The notes under the pieces were generated by a model that saw only the letters and a program-made list of their open reading frames with translations, had not been told where the DNA came from and did no database searches. A stretch of DNA of 64,000 bases from Denitratimonas tolerans (GTDB lineage Bacteria > Pseudomonadota > Gammaproteobacteria > Xanthomonadales > Xanthomonadaceae). A program made the translations under genes and the position numbers. This document shows positions 1 to 10,729 of this stretch, one piece after another; the stretch's first letter is position 1, and each line of letters begins with the position of its first letter. The stretch lies in NCBI RefSeq assembly GCF_037203605.1, contig NZ_JBBDHC010000003.1, forward strand, positions 62,001 to 126,000, read 5' to 3'.

Positions 1-380
1 ATCACGACGTCGGATGACACGGAAGCAGGCCGGCACATCCGGATCGCGGACTGAAAGGAACGCCGGATTATAGCCATGCCGCCGCGGTTTCCGCAGCGGC
101 AACCGGTCGCGCGACGCCCATCAGCCGGGGCACTTGCGCACCGCATGGCCAAGGCATCGTGCGACACGCCGGCCAAGGCCCCTCAGCCGGACGCCCGATC
201 AAGCGGACGTGCCGCAGCCGGAAGCCGCACTGGCGCGCGTGGAATTCACGGTAACGCTTCGGTACCATCGATCACGCGTGGTCATCCTTCTGCTGCAAAC
301 AACCGGCAACCGGTCAAGGATGAACCCAGGAGGCAACCGGATCACATCCGCCCCCGTCGTTCAAACAGGAAGCCAGAACC
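1..380. other. intergenic, no convincing gene
   Basis: I find no credible gene here; the open frames lack a ribosome site and recognisable composition. The nonamer GGCAACCGG occurs three times (98-106, 305-313, 332-340), which may be chance or a small leader repeat. The last part carries the ribosome binding site (AGGAAG near 368-373) of the secreted protein starting at 381. Confidence 0.4.
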
Positions 381-893
381 ATGAAGTTCCACACCTTCAT
401 CCAGCGTCTCGCCGCGGCCATCGTCCTGACCCTCGTCGTGCCATCGATTGGTCTGGCCTCCGAGATGAAAACCCAGAAAAAGTGGGAGTTCGCGGTCGAT
501 TCCGCTGCCGAATTCGAACCCATGGCGGCCGAGATCCGGCAGGAAATGGAGGCCGGGAAGTATTCCCACCTCGCCGAGCGCGATCGCCTGGCGGTGGATA
601 CGGACCTGAATCGCGTGAACCGCCTGCTGACCAAGCGTGACCAACGCTCCAAGCTCGCCCAAAGCGATCAGGTGGAACTGGTGAATGCGCAGGAGCGCAT
701 CAACGCCATCCTGATCGACAACGATGCGGATCGCATCATCTGCAAGCTGGAGGCCAAGGTCGGCACCCGCATGAAGACCAAGAACTGCCTGACCGTGCGC
801 GAATGGGCGATGGTGAACGCCGCCGCCGAGCGCACCATGCAGGACATGCGCGTGGGCGGCGGAAAGGTGCCGCAGATCGAGGACAATCAGTGA
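381..893 (+). CDS. small secreted protein of unknown function
   Basis: 170 residues. The first ~26 form a clear signal peptide (basic start, Ala/Val/Leu core, end near GLAS), so the mature protein should be exported to the periplasm or beyond. The rest is charged and mostly helical, without membrane segments. Two Cys (in IICKLE and KNCLTV) could form a disulphide. An AGGAAG ribosome site lies about 8 nt before the ATG. I do not recognise the family; it looks like one of the small exported proteins common in Lysobacterales. It stands alone, convergent with ribF. Confidence 0.75.
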   Translation: MKFHTFIQRLAAAIVLTLVVPSIGLASEMKTQKKWEFAVDSAAEFEPMAAEIRQEMEAGKYSHLAERDRLAVDTDLNRVNRLLTKRDQRSKLAQSDQVELVNAQERINAILIDNDADRIICKLEAKVGTRMKTKNCLTVREWAMVNAAAERTMQDMRVGGGKVPQIEDNQ

Positions 894-939
894 CGCACGC
901 CTCGTGACGCCCGGCGGTACCGGCTCTGGCGTCAGCACT

Positions 940-963
940 CCGCCGCCGCTTCCCGGGCGGCGG
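940..963. terminator. hairpin between convergent genes
   Basis: An 8-bp perfect stem, CCGCCGCC pairing with GGCGGCGG, with an 8-nt loop. It lies between the secreted-protein gene and ribF, which converge. There is no T-tract on either side, so intrinsic termination is only a guess from position. Confidence 0.3.
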
Positions 964-1072
964 TGGCTCGGTCACACCCCGCGCGCCCGATCCGGTGACC
1001 GCACGGTGCGGTCCTGACACGTAACGCCTGCCGCACATCCTTCCGCCTTGCAGCCCGGCGATCCGGGCCGGC

Positions 1073-2053
1073 TCAGAATACGGGCTGCCGCAAGGCTGTT
1101 GCCGCTGCCGCACCCAGCACGCGGCGGGCATCATCGGCATCGCGATGGATCTGCTCGACCATCGCATCCAGATCGTCGAACTTCAGCTCCTCGCGCAGCT
1201 TGGCGACGAACTCCACCTCGATGCGACGACCGTACAGATCGCCGTCGAAATCGAACAGGTGCGCCTCCAGCAGCGGCTCGCGTCCATTGACCGTGGGCCG
1301 CGTGCCGAGGCTGGAAACGCTGGCGCGCGGCGAATCTCCAACGCCATGCACGAATGTCGCGTAGATTCCTGACAACGCTGGAGTTTTTCCGCCGAATCGA
1401 AGGTTTGCCGTAGGATAGCCGAGCCGCCGGCCGAGCTGCGCGCCGCGCACCACGCGCCCGTCGATCGCATAGCGCCGGCCCAGCAGCCGCGCCGCGTGGT
1501 CCAGTTCACCCGCCACCAGCGCCTGGCGGATGCGCGAGCTGGACACGCGCTCGCCGTTGATCGTCACGTCCTCGATGGCATGGACGCTGAAGCCCGCCCG
1601 CGCGCCCATCGTCCGCAGCGCGCCCACGTCACCCGCGCGGCCGTGGCCGAAGCGGAAGTCGCGCCCGACCCAGACCTCGCGCGCCGCCAGTCGCGCCATC
1701 ACGGCGCGCGCGACGAACTGCTCCGGCGTCATCCGCGTCATCGCCGCATTGAAACGCAGCAGGCCCACCACGTCCGCGCCGAGGCGCGCCAGCCCGTCGA
1801 TCTTGGTGCGCGGCAGCACCAGCCGCGGCGGCTTGGCACCCTGCGCGAAAAACTCGCGCGGCAGCGGTTCGAAGCTCAGTACCACCAGCGGCAGACCGCG
1901 CGCCCGCGCCGACGCGCGCGCCGCCTCGATCAGGGCGCGGTGCCCCAGGTGCAATCCGTCGAACGCACCGATGCACACCACGCTGCCTGAAGGACACAGA
2001 GGGACGCCGTCGATGTCGCGGAACAGGCGGAAGTCAACGCCGGGGGCGGTCAC
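1073..2053 (-). CDS. ribF: bifunctional riboflavin kinase / FAD synthetase RibF
   Basis: 326 residues from a GTG start, the normal length for RibF, which phosphorylates riboflavin to FMN and adenylates FMN to FAD. The N-terminal nucleotidyltransferase half has the GAFDGLHLGH motif (family: GxFDGxHxGH) and SSSRIRQAL. The C-terminal flavokinase half has GRRLGYPTANL and the LLEAHLFDFDGDLYG stretch with the catalytic region. The open frame runs further upstream, but that part is out of family and opposite the acyltransferase gene; GTG at 2053 starts just ahead of the conserved RLFRDI. In many relatives ribF directly follows murJ; here an acyltransferase sits between them. Confidence 0.95.
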   Translation of the reverse strand: MTAPGVDFRLFRDIDGVPLCPSGSVVCIGAFDGLHLGHRALIEAARASARARGLPLVVLSFEPLPREFFAQGAKPPRLVLPRTKIDGLARLGADVVGLLRFNAAMTRMTPEQFVARAVMARLAAREVWVGRDFRFGHGRAGDVGALRTMGARAGFSVHAIEDVTINGERVSSSRIRQALVAGELDHAARLLGRRYAIDGRVVRGAQLGRRLGYPTANLRFGGKTPALSGIYATFVHGVGDSPRASVSSLGTRPTVNGREPLLEAHLFDFDGDLYGRRIEVEFVAKLREELKFDDLDAMVEQIHRDADDARRVLGAAAATALRQPVF

Positions 2054-2151
2054 AGATTCACTCGCAGGTGGGCGCGCCGCGCGCGTGCAACGCGTCGGCC
2101 GGGTGGAAAATGCGCAAGTATACCTTCGCCGATTCGTCCGTTCGGACGGCT

Positions 2152-3234
2152 TCAGCCGCCTTCGGCGCCGGCAGCGCGGATCGCGGCCTGCCGCACTGGC
2201 CGCCGCGACGTGCCCCAGCGCAGCGCCGGCCGCTCGACCAGATGCCAGGACGCCAGCGCAAGCGGCAGCACCAGCACCGTGGAGACCACGCACAGTGCCG
2301 TTGGTGAAAGCGACGGCCAGGTCGCCATCACCGCCTGCTGCACCGGGAATCCATAGAGAAAGATGCCGTAGGAGTAGTCGCGGTTTCCCGGCCAGCACAG
2401 CCGCGGCAGGCGGTAGGCCACCCAGAGCGTGAACAGTACCGCCACCAGCGGCATCGCCAGGGCGATCCAGTCGCCTGCGCGGGCCAGCCACAGCAGCACC
2501 AGCGCCGTCATCGCCCACCGATGCGAGGGCCGCAGGTACCGCCCCCACTGCGCCGCGAGCGCCGCCAGCAGGAAGGTCTGCGCCAGCGCGCGATAGCCGA
2601 GCGGATCGGGCACACCCTGGATCGATTGCCATGCGGCGTGCAGCAGCCATGCCCCCACCACGACGGTGAATGCGCGCCGGCGGCGCACCATGCCCAGGGC
2701 CAGCAGCAGGCCGAGCCAGAAGTACCAGCGCACCTCCAGCCCCAGCGACCAGAGCGAACCATTCACCACGCCCGGATAGGGATTGCTCTCGAACACGCCC
2801 GGCAGGGTCCAGACGAAGCTTGTCGGCATCAGGTTGTGGCGCAGATGTTCCCGGGTTTCCGGTGCAAGGAAATAGTCGGCCAGCGGCCAGCTCGTGAAGC
2901 ACGCGCCCAGCGCCAGCACGCACAGCAGCAGGCATACCAGATACGCGGGATAGATGCGCAGCACCCGATGCCAGGCGTAGCGCAGCACCGAAGGATGGCG
3001 CAGCAGGCTGGAGGTCAGCAGGTAGCCGCTGATCGCAAAGAACAGGAACACGGCGCAGCGGCTGATCGAAAACCCCGGCAGCCAGGCGTGAAGCACGTCC
3101 TTCTGTTCCAGGACGTTGTTGCCCAGCGGATAGCTGTGCCCGTAGATCACCAGCCACGCAGCCAGATGGCGCAGCGGCAGGAAATTGTCGATGCGCCGTT
3201 CGGCGGCGTCGACCAGCGAGGGAAACGCGCTCAT
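2152..3234 (-). CDS. acyltransferase family 3 membrane protein
   Basis: 360 residues, polytopic, about ten predicted membrane helices. It matches the acyltransferase 3 family (OafA/NodX-like), which moves acyl groups such as acetyl onto extracytoplasmic glycans. The N-terminus has the family pattern LRHLAAWLVIYGHSYPLG with the conserved His, then RCAVFLFFAISGYL, and the NGSLWSLGLEVRWY motif near the middle. The ATG at 3234 is 7 nt past the murJ stop, so the two are probably co-transcribed. The substrate cannot be told from sequence; neighbourhood with MurJ hints at a cell-envelope glycan. Confidence 0.9.
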   Translation of the reverse strand: MSAFPSLVDAAERRIDNFLPLRHLAAWLVIYGHSYPLGNNVLEQKDVLHAWLPGFSISRCAVFLFFAISGYLLTSSLLRHPSVLRYAWHRVLRIYPAYLVCLLLCVLALGACFTSWPLADYFLAPETREHLRHNLMPTSFVWTLPGVFESNPYPGVVNGSLWSLGLEVRWYFWLGLLLALGMVRRRRAFTVVVGAWLLHAAWQSIQGVPDPLGYRALAQTFLLAALAAQWGRYLRPSHRWAMTALVLLWLARAGDWIALAMPLVAVLFTLWVAYRLPRLCWPGNRDYSYGIFLYGFPVQQAVMATWPSLSPTALCVVSTVLVLPLALASWHLVERPALRWGTSRRPVRQAAIRAAGAEGG

Positions 3235-3241
3235 TGCGTCC

Positions 3242-4807
3242 TCAATCCGAATGCCGCAGTTCGCGCGGCCGCCAGCCGAACGCCAGCAGCGCCACGGCGT
3301 AGGTTCCGGCACCTGCGGCGATGACCAGCGCCAGCCACAGCCAGCGCGTCGCGCCGTGCAGCGCGCGCCAGTCCCACGGCCCAATCCGCAGCGCGATGAG
3401 CACCGCCACCATGGCCACGCCGGCCACGGCGATGCGCAGCAGCACCCTGCCCCAGCCCGGTGCCGCCGTCCACACGCCGTCGCGGCGCAGGTAGCGCCAC
3501 AGCAGGAAGGCATTGCCGATACCCGCCAGCGCCGTCGCCAGCGCGATTCCCGCGTGCGCCCCGTACACCCCGTAGCGCCACAGCGGCGTGACGATGGCGG
3601 TCATCAGCGAAATGTTCAGCACCACCGTGATGATCGCCGCGCGCATTGGGGTCTTCGTGTCCTGGCGCGAGTAGAACGCCGGTGCCAGCACCTTGGACAG
3701 CATGAAGGCCGGGATCGCCAGGCTCATCGCGGACAGGCTCATCGCGGTCATCCGCGCGGCTTCGGCGCTGAACTCGCCGCGCTGGTAGATCGTGGCCACC
3801 AGCGGCTCGGCCAGGAACAGCAGGCCGAGCGCGGCCGGCACCGCGCCCAGCAGGACGGTGCGCAGGCCCCAGTCAAGCGAGGCGCTGAAGCCGGCGGCAT
3901 CGGTATCGGCATGGCGGCGCGAGAGGTGCGGCAGGATCACCGTACCCAGCGCCACCCCGAACAGCCCCAGCGGAAGCTCCACCAGCCGATCCGAATAATA
4001 AAGGTAGGCGCGGCTGCCCTCGGCCAGGAGCGAGGCAAAGATCGTCCCCACGATCAGGTTGAGCTGCGCCACCGAGGAGGAAAACAGGGTCGGCAGCATC
4101 AGCGAGAACACGCGGCGCACGCCCGGATGGCGGAAATCCAGCCGCAGGCGCGGAAACAGCCCGTAGCGGCGCAGCGCTGGCCACAGCAGCGCCATCTGAA
4201 GCGCGCCGGCGGCCAGCACGCCCCAGGCCAGCGCCATGATCGGGCGATCCAGGCGCGAGGCCAGCCACAGCATCGCGGCAATCAGCGTGAGGTTGTGCAG
4301 CACCGGCGTCAGCGCCGGCAGCGCGAAACGCTGGAAGCTGTTGAGCACGCCGCCGGCGAGCGCCGTCATCGAGATGAAGAAAATGTACGGAAAGACGATG
4401 CGCAGCATCTCGGTGGTGAGTTCCAGCTTGCCCGGCTCGGCGGCAAAGCCCGGTGCCATCGGCGTCGCGATCCAGGGAGCGGCGAGCATTCCCAGGCCGG
4501 TCACCACCAGCAGCACCGCGCACAGCGCGCCGGCCACGTGATCGGCGAAGGACTTCAGCGCCGCCGCATCGCCCTTCTGGCGCAGTTCGGACAGGACGGG
4601 CACAAAGGCCGAGGCGAACGAGCCTTCCGCGAAGATGCGGCGCAGATAGTTGGGCACCTGATAAGCCACGGTGAAGGCATCCACCAGGCTGCCGGCACCG
4701 AACAGGCGCGCCTGGATCACGTCGCGGGCAAAGCCCGCCAGGCGCGAGAGCAGCGTCATCGCGCCGAACACGGCGGTTGAACGGAACAGCCCCCCGCCGC
4801 GGCTCAC
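3242..4807 (-). CDS. murJ: lipid II flippase MurJ
   Basis: 521 residues, polytopic MviN/MurJ of the MOP exporter superfamily, typical length with about 14 helices. MurJ flips lipid-linked peptidoglycan precursor across the inner membrane. The N-terminus STAVFGAMTLLSRLAGFARD is the family signature, followed by FVPVLSEL in the first cytoplasmic loop region. It is divergent from rpsT, as in E. coli relatives where murJ, ribF and rpsT cluster. It likely heads an operon with the acyltransferase and ribF. Confidence 0.96.
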   Translation of the reverse strand: MSRGGGLFRSTAVFGAMTLLSRLAGFARDVIQARLFGAGSLVDAFTVAYQVPNYLRRIFAEGSFASAFVPVLSELRQKGDAAALKSFADHVAGALCAVLLVVTGLGMLAAPWIATPMAPGFAAEPGKLELTTEMLRIVFPYIFFISMTALAGGVLNSFQRFALPALTPVLHNLTLIAAMLWLASRLDRPIMALAWGVLAAGALQMALLWPALRRYGLFPRLRLDFRHPGVRRVFSLMLPTLFSSSVAQLNLIVGTIFASLLAEGSRAYLYYSDRLVELPLGLFGVALGTVILPHLSRRHADTDAAGFSASLDWGLRTVLLGAVPAALGLLFLAEPLVATIYQRGEFSAEAARMTAMSLSAMSLAIPAFMLSKVLAPAFYSRQDTKTPMRAAIITVVLNISLMTAIVTPLWRYGVYGAHAGIALATALAGIGNAFLLWRYLRRDGVWTAAPGWGRVLLRIAVAGVAMVAVLIALRIGPWDWRALHGATRWLWLALVIAAGAGTYAVALLAFGWRPRELRHSD

Positions 4808-4822
4808 GACACCCCCGATGAA

Positions 4823-4851
4823 TTGACGAAAGCGCTGGAAATCACCATAAT
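4823..4851 (+). promoter_or_regulatory. sigma70 promoter of rpsT
   Basis: TTGACG at 4823-4828, a 17-bp spacer, and CATAAT at 4846-4851. This is a near-consensus vegetative promoter in the murJ-rpsT divergent gap, leaving a leader of about 40 nt before the rpsT start. Confidence 0.75.
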
Positions 4852-4899
4852 TAGCGGTCTTTTCCCGAATCTGCCACCCGAATCCCCAGGAGCACTCCC

Positions 4900-5169
4900 T
4901 TGGCCAACATCAAATCCTCGAAGAAGCGCGCCCGCCAGGCCGTCGACCGCAATGCCCGCAATGCCAGCCAGCGCTCGATGCTGCGCACCTATGTGAAGAA
5001 GGTGCTCAAGGCCATCCAGGCCAACGACGCGACCGGTGCCCAGGACGCCTACAAGGCGGCCGAGCCCATCCTTGATCGCTACGCTTCCCGCGGCCTGATC
5101 CACAAGAACAAGGCTGCCCGTCACAAGAGCCGCCTGACCGCGCGCATCCGCGCGATCAACGCCGCCTGA
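4900..5169 (+). CDS. rpsT: 30S ribosomal protein S20
   Basis: 89 residues, basic and helical: ANIKSSKKRARQA at the N-terminus and HKNKAARHKSRLT near the C-terminus identify S20, which binds 16S rRNA in the small subunit. The start codon is TTG at 4900, preceded by AGGAG about 7 nt upstream; no ATG or GTG fits. A TTG start is also known for E. coli rpsT, where it serves translational autoregulation, so conserved feedback control is plausible. It is a single-gene unit with its own promoter and terminator. Confidence 0.97.
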   Translation: MANIKSSKKRARQAVDRNARNASQRSMLRTYVKKVLKAIQANDATGAQDAYKAAEPILDRYASRGLIHKNKAARHKSRLTARIRAINAA

Positions 5170-5199
5170 CCGGCACCCGGCAGACTCGGAAAATCCTGC

Positions 5200-5228
5200 A
5201 AGGCCGGCATTCGCCGGCCTTGTTTTTT
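5200..5228 (+). terminator. rho-independent terminator of rpsT
   Basis: Perfect 9-bp stem AAGGCCGGC / GCCGGCCTT with a 4-nt loop, followed by G and six T. Confidence 0.92.
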
Positions 5229-5320
5229 GCCTCGCGCGCATGGCGAAACGGTGGCCGATCCGGGGCATCGCGCGGACGCCCGCGCCTGCGGATACGCCCG
5301 CGGCACGCGCGATGCGGCTG

Positions 5321-6433
5321 TCAGTCACCATCGCCGACGGTGCCAATCGGCCCTTCCGCGTCCGCCTCCCGGTCCTGCGCCCGGTCAGCGACGGCCTCGC
5401 GCTCCTGCGCGCGCAGCGCATCCAGGGCTTCCATGAGTCGCTGGCAGACGCTCCAGGTACCGTCCTTGGCGATGGCCGAAATGGCGAACGCCGGCGCGGT
5501 CCAGCCCAGCGCCGCGAGCACCGCGTCGACGCGCGCCGCGCGTTCGTCTTCGGGCAGAAGGTCGATCTTGTTGAGCAGCAGCCAGCGCGGCTTCTCCAGC
5601 AGCGCCGGATCGAAGCGCGCCAGCTCGGACTCGATCGTCCGCACTTCCCCGGTGATCACCTCGACCGGGTCCCGATCCAGCTCGAACGGGGCCACGTCGA
5701 CCAGGTGCAGCAGGATGCGGGTGCGCTGCACGTGCTTGAGGAAGGTGATGCCCAGGCCCGCGCCTTCGGCCGCACCCTCGATCAGGCCGGGAATGTCGGC
5801 CACCACGAAGCTCTGGTCGCGCGCGATGCTGACCACGCCCAGGTTCGGATAGAGGGTGGTGAAGGGATAGTCCGCCACGCGCGGGGTGGCCGCCGACACG
5901 GCGCGGATGAAAGTGCTCTTGCCGGCGTTGGGAAAGCCCAGCAGGCCGACGTCGGCCAGCAGCTTCAGCTCCAGCCGCAGATCCCGCTCGTCGCCGGGGG
6001 TTCCGGGCGTGGACTGGCGCGGCGCGCGGTTGGTGGAACTCTTGAAGTGCATGTTCCCCAGCCCGCCACGGCCGCCCTCGGCCACCTTGAGCCGCTGGCC
6101 GTGCCGCACCAGGTCGCCGATCTCCTCATCGGTGGCCAGGTTCATGACCACGGTGCCGACCGGCACGCGGATCTCGATGTCTTCGCCGCCGCGGCCGTAC
6201 ATCTGCCGGCCCATGCCGTCCTCGCCGCGCTGCGCCTGGAAGCGGCGCTGGTGGCGGAAGTCGACCAGGGTGTTGAGGTTCTCGTCGGCCACCAGCCAGA
6301 CGCTGCCGCCGCTGCCGCCGTCACCACCGTCCGGCCCGCCCTTGGGAATGAACTTCTCGCGGCGGAAGCTGACGCAACCGTTCCCGCCGTCACCGGCCTT
6401 GACCAGGATGTCTGCTTCGTCGACGAGTTTCAT
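5321..6433 (-). CDS. obgE: Obg-family GTPase ObgE/CgtA
   Basis: 370 residues. The glycine-rich Obg fold occupies residues ~1-158 (GDGGNGCVSFRREKFIPKGG, GGDGGSGG). The G domain follows with Walker A GFPNAGKST, DIPG and NKID. Obg GTPases bind the 50S subunit and couple ribosome maturation to growth and stress state. The charged, poorly conserved C-terminal tail (EREAVADRAQDREADAEG) is usual for the family. It lies downstream of rplU-rpmA as in most proteobacteria, but a repeat and a terminator intervene, so it may be partly uncoupled from them. Confidence 0.96.
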   Translation of the reverse strand: MKLVDEADILVKAGDGGNGCVSFRREKFIPKGGPDGGDGGSGGSVWLVADENLNTLVDFRHQRRFQAQRGEDGMGRQMYGRGGEDIEIRVPVGTVVMNLATDEEIGDLVRHGQRLKVAEGGRGGLGNMHFKSSTNRAPRQSTPGTPGDERDLRLELKLLADVGLLGFPNAGKSTFIRAVSAATPRVADYPFTTLYPNLGVVSIARDQSFVVADIPGLIEGAAEGAGLGITFLKHVQRTRILLHLVDVAPFELDRDPVEVITGEVRTIESELARFDPALLEKPRWLLLNKIDLLPEDERAARVDAVLAALGWTAPAFAISAIAKDGTWSVCQRLMEALDALRAQEREAVADRAQDREADAEGPIGTVGDGD

Positions 6434-6444
6434 GGGGTAGGAGC

Positions 6445-6556
6445 CGGGATTGGGGATTCGGGATTGGTGAAGCGTAGCGTGACGGGGTGCGGAAGTGGTG
6501 CGGGCGCGACGACGCGGGAAACCCGACGTCGTTTCGATTCCCGATTACTCACTCTC
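6445..6556. repeat. GGGATT-type dispersed repeat, copy 1
   Basis: The gap between rpmA and obgE holds GGGATTGGGGATTCGGGATT followed by GGTGAAG (6447-6472), and an inverted, more diverged version at about 6533-6556. A closely similar element lies between recO and era at 49001-49090. Non-coding, intergenic and imperfectly palindromic, it fits a short dispersed REP-like repeat. Confidence 0.6.
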
Positions 6557-6564
6557 ACCCCCAC

Positions 6565-6590
6565 AAAAAACCCCGCCGCAGCGGGGTTTT
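6565..6590 (-). terminator. terminator of rplU-rpmA
   Basis: On the minus strand: AAAACCCCGC, 4-nt loop, GCGGGG, then six T. It lies 22 bp past the rpmA stop. The symmetric A/T flanks would let it work in both directions. Confidence 0.88.
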
Positions 6591-6611
6591 CCGTGGTGCC
6601 GCAGGGGGCGG

Positions 6612-6869
6612 TCAGGCCGAAACGACGCTGACCGTGCGGCGGCTGTTCGGACCCTTGACCGAGAACTCGACGGTGCCGTCGACCAGGGCGAACAGGGTGT
6701 GGTCGCGCCCGAGGCCAACGCCCGGACCCGGATGGAACTGCGTCCCGCGCTGGCGCACGATGATGTTGCCGGCGTCGATGGCCTGGCCACCGAACACCTT
6801 CACGCCCAGGTACTTGGGATTGGAATCGCGGCCGTTGCGGGTGCTGCCGCCTGCCTTTTTGTGTGCCAT
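6612..6869 (-). CDS. rpmA: 50S ribosomal protein L27
   Basis: 85 residues. AHKKAGGSTRNGRDSNPKYL is the L27 signature; the flexible N-terminus reaches the peptidyl-transferase centre. The protein starts directly at MAHKK with no N-terminal cleavage extension, as in other Gram-negatives. It is 24 nt downstream of rplU and co-transcribed with it. Confidence 0.98.
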   Translation of the reverse strand: MAHKKAGGSTRNGRDSNPKYLGVKVFGGQAIDAGNIIVRQRGTQFHPGPGVGLGRDHTLFALVDGTVEFSVKGPNSRRTVSVVSA

Positions 6870-6893
6870 GGCTCGTGTCTCCTGTGCCTGGGA

Positions 6894-7205
6894 TCAGCCG
6901 GCGATGCCGGTGATCTGGATCTCGGTGTAGTGCTGACGGTGGCCCATCTGCTTGCGATGGTGCTTGCGGCGGCGGAACTTGATGATGCGGATCTTGTCCG
7001 CGCGGCCATGGCTCTTGATCGTGGCCGTGACCTTGGCCCCGTTCACCGCATCACCGATGCGGACGTCCTCACCCGTACCCACGAGCAGCACCTGGTCGAA
7101 ATCGACCGTGGCACCGACCTCGGCATCCAGCTTCTCCACGCGCAGGGTCTCGCCCGGCATCACGCGGTATTGCTTGCCGCCCGTCACAATGACTGCATAC
7201 GACAT
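6894..7205 (-). CDS. rplU: 50S ribosomal protein L21
   Basis: 103 residues, the standard length. YAVIVTGGKQYRV at the N-terminus and KFRRRKHHRKQMGHRQ near the end are diagnostic of L21, which binds 23S rRNA. First gene of the rplU-rpmA unit, with a near-consensus promoter about 90 bp upstream. Confidence 0.98.
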   Translation of the reverse strand: MSYAVIVTGGKQYRVMPGETLRVEKLDAEVGATVDFDQVLLVGTGEDVRIGDAVNGAKVTATIKSHGRADKIRIIKFRRRKHHRKQMGHRQHYTEIQITGIAG

Positions 7206-7294
7206 ACTTTACCTCTGTAGTTATTCTCGAACCGGACGAACGCCCGGAAGGGTAGCCTCCCGCGCACGACACGCAAACGCGCAGGGAGCCGTGA

Positions 7295-7323
7295 ATTATC
7301 GCTGCCGCCGGTCGCCGCGTCAA
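7295..7323 (-). promoter_or_regulatory. sigma70 promoter of rplU-rpmA
   Basis: On the minus strand, TTGACG (7318-7323), a 17-bp spacer, GATAAT (7295-7300). The leader is about 80 nt. The rest of the 7206-7450 gap contains the uvrA upstream region; I see no clear LexA box of either the CTGT-N8-ACAG type or the xanthomonad TTAGTA type. Confidence 0.75.
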
Positions 7324-7450
7324 ACCCGCCCGCTCCGACAATCGGCCTGCGCGCTTCGGGCGGCGGTGTTGATCAGGTGCGCTTCCGTCCCCAGATTGCA
7401 ACGCATCGCGACTGCTAGACTGCCTGGTCGCCTCAGGCTTCCTACCCGGC

Positions 7451-10287
<2,837 letters not shown>

Positions 10288-10291
<4 letters not shown>

Positions 10292-10701
10292 CCGACACCG
10301 CGCCCGCGCAGTCCGAGTTCCAGTTCCGCATCGCGGTTCGCTGGGGTGATCTGGACGCCTACAACCACGTCAACAACGCCAGCTATCTGCGCTATCTGGA
10401 GGAAACCAGGGTGCAGTGGCTGCACACCTTCACCAGCGACTGGGACGCGATGGGCGCGGCGCCGGTGATGGCTGCGGTGCAGCTCAACTACCGGGCACCG
10501 ATCGGCTGGCCGGCCGAACTCGTCGTCACCCAGAAAATCAGCCGCATCGGCAACACCAGCCTGACCATCGAGCACCGCATCGAGTCCGCCGATGGCCGGG
10601 TCCTGCACGCCGATGGCCACGTGGTGCTGGTTTGGATCGACCGCACGAGCGGCCAGTCCGTGCCCTTGCCCGACTTCTTCCGCCCCCCGGCACCTTGTTG
10701 A
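10288..10701 (+). CDS. hot-dog fold acyl-CoA thioesterase (4HBT family)
   Basis: 137 residues. The motif WGDLDAYNHVNNASYLRYLEE is the 4-hydroxybenzoyl-CoA thioesterase/YbgC-FadM signature, with the catalytic Asp in the GDLDAYNH segment. Members hydrolyse acyl-CoA thioesters in the cytoplasm. The ATG overlaps the uvrA stop by 4 nt with a GAGGAA ribosome site inside uvrA, so translation is coupled. Substrate chain length cannot be inferred. The coupling to DNA repair is probably positional rather than functional. Confidence 0.9.
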
Positions 10702-10729
10702 TCCCGCCCACGAAATCTTCGTCGGGGGC

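Noticed and set aside
894..1072. Promoter or small RNA in the gap after the first gene
   Set aside because: Only a hairpin without T-tract is seen; no -35/-10 pair or conserved RNA shape.
2054..3157. Long N-terminal extension in frame with ribF
   Set aside because: The extra ~370 codons overlap the acyltransferase gene in another frame and have no similarity; RibF is complete from GTG 2053.
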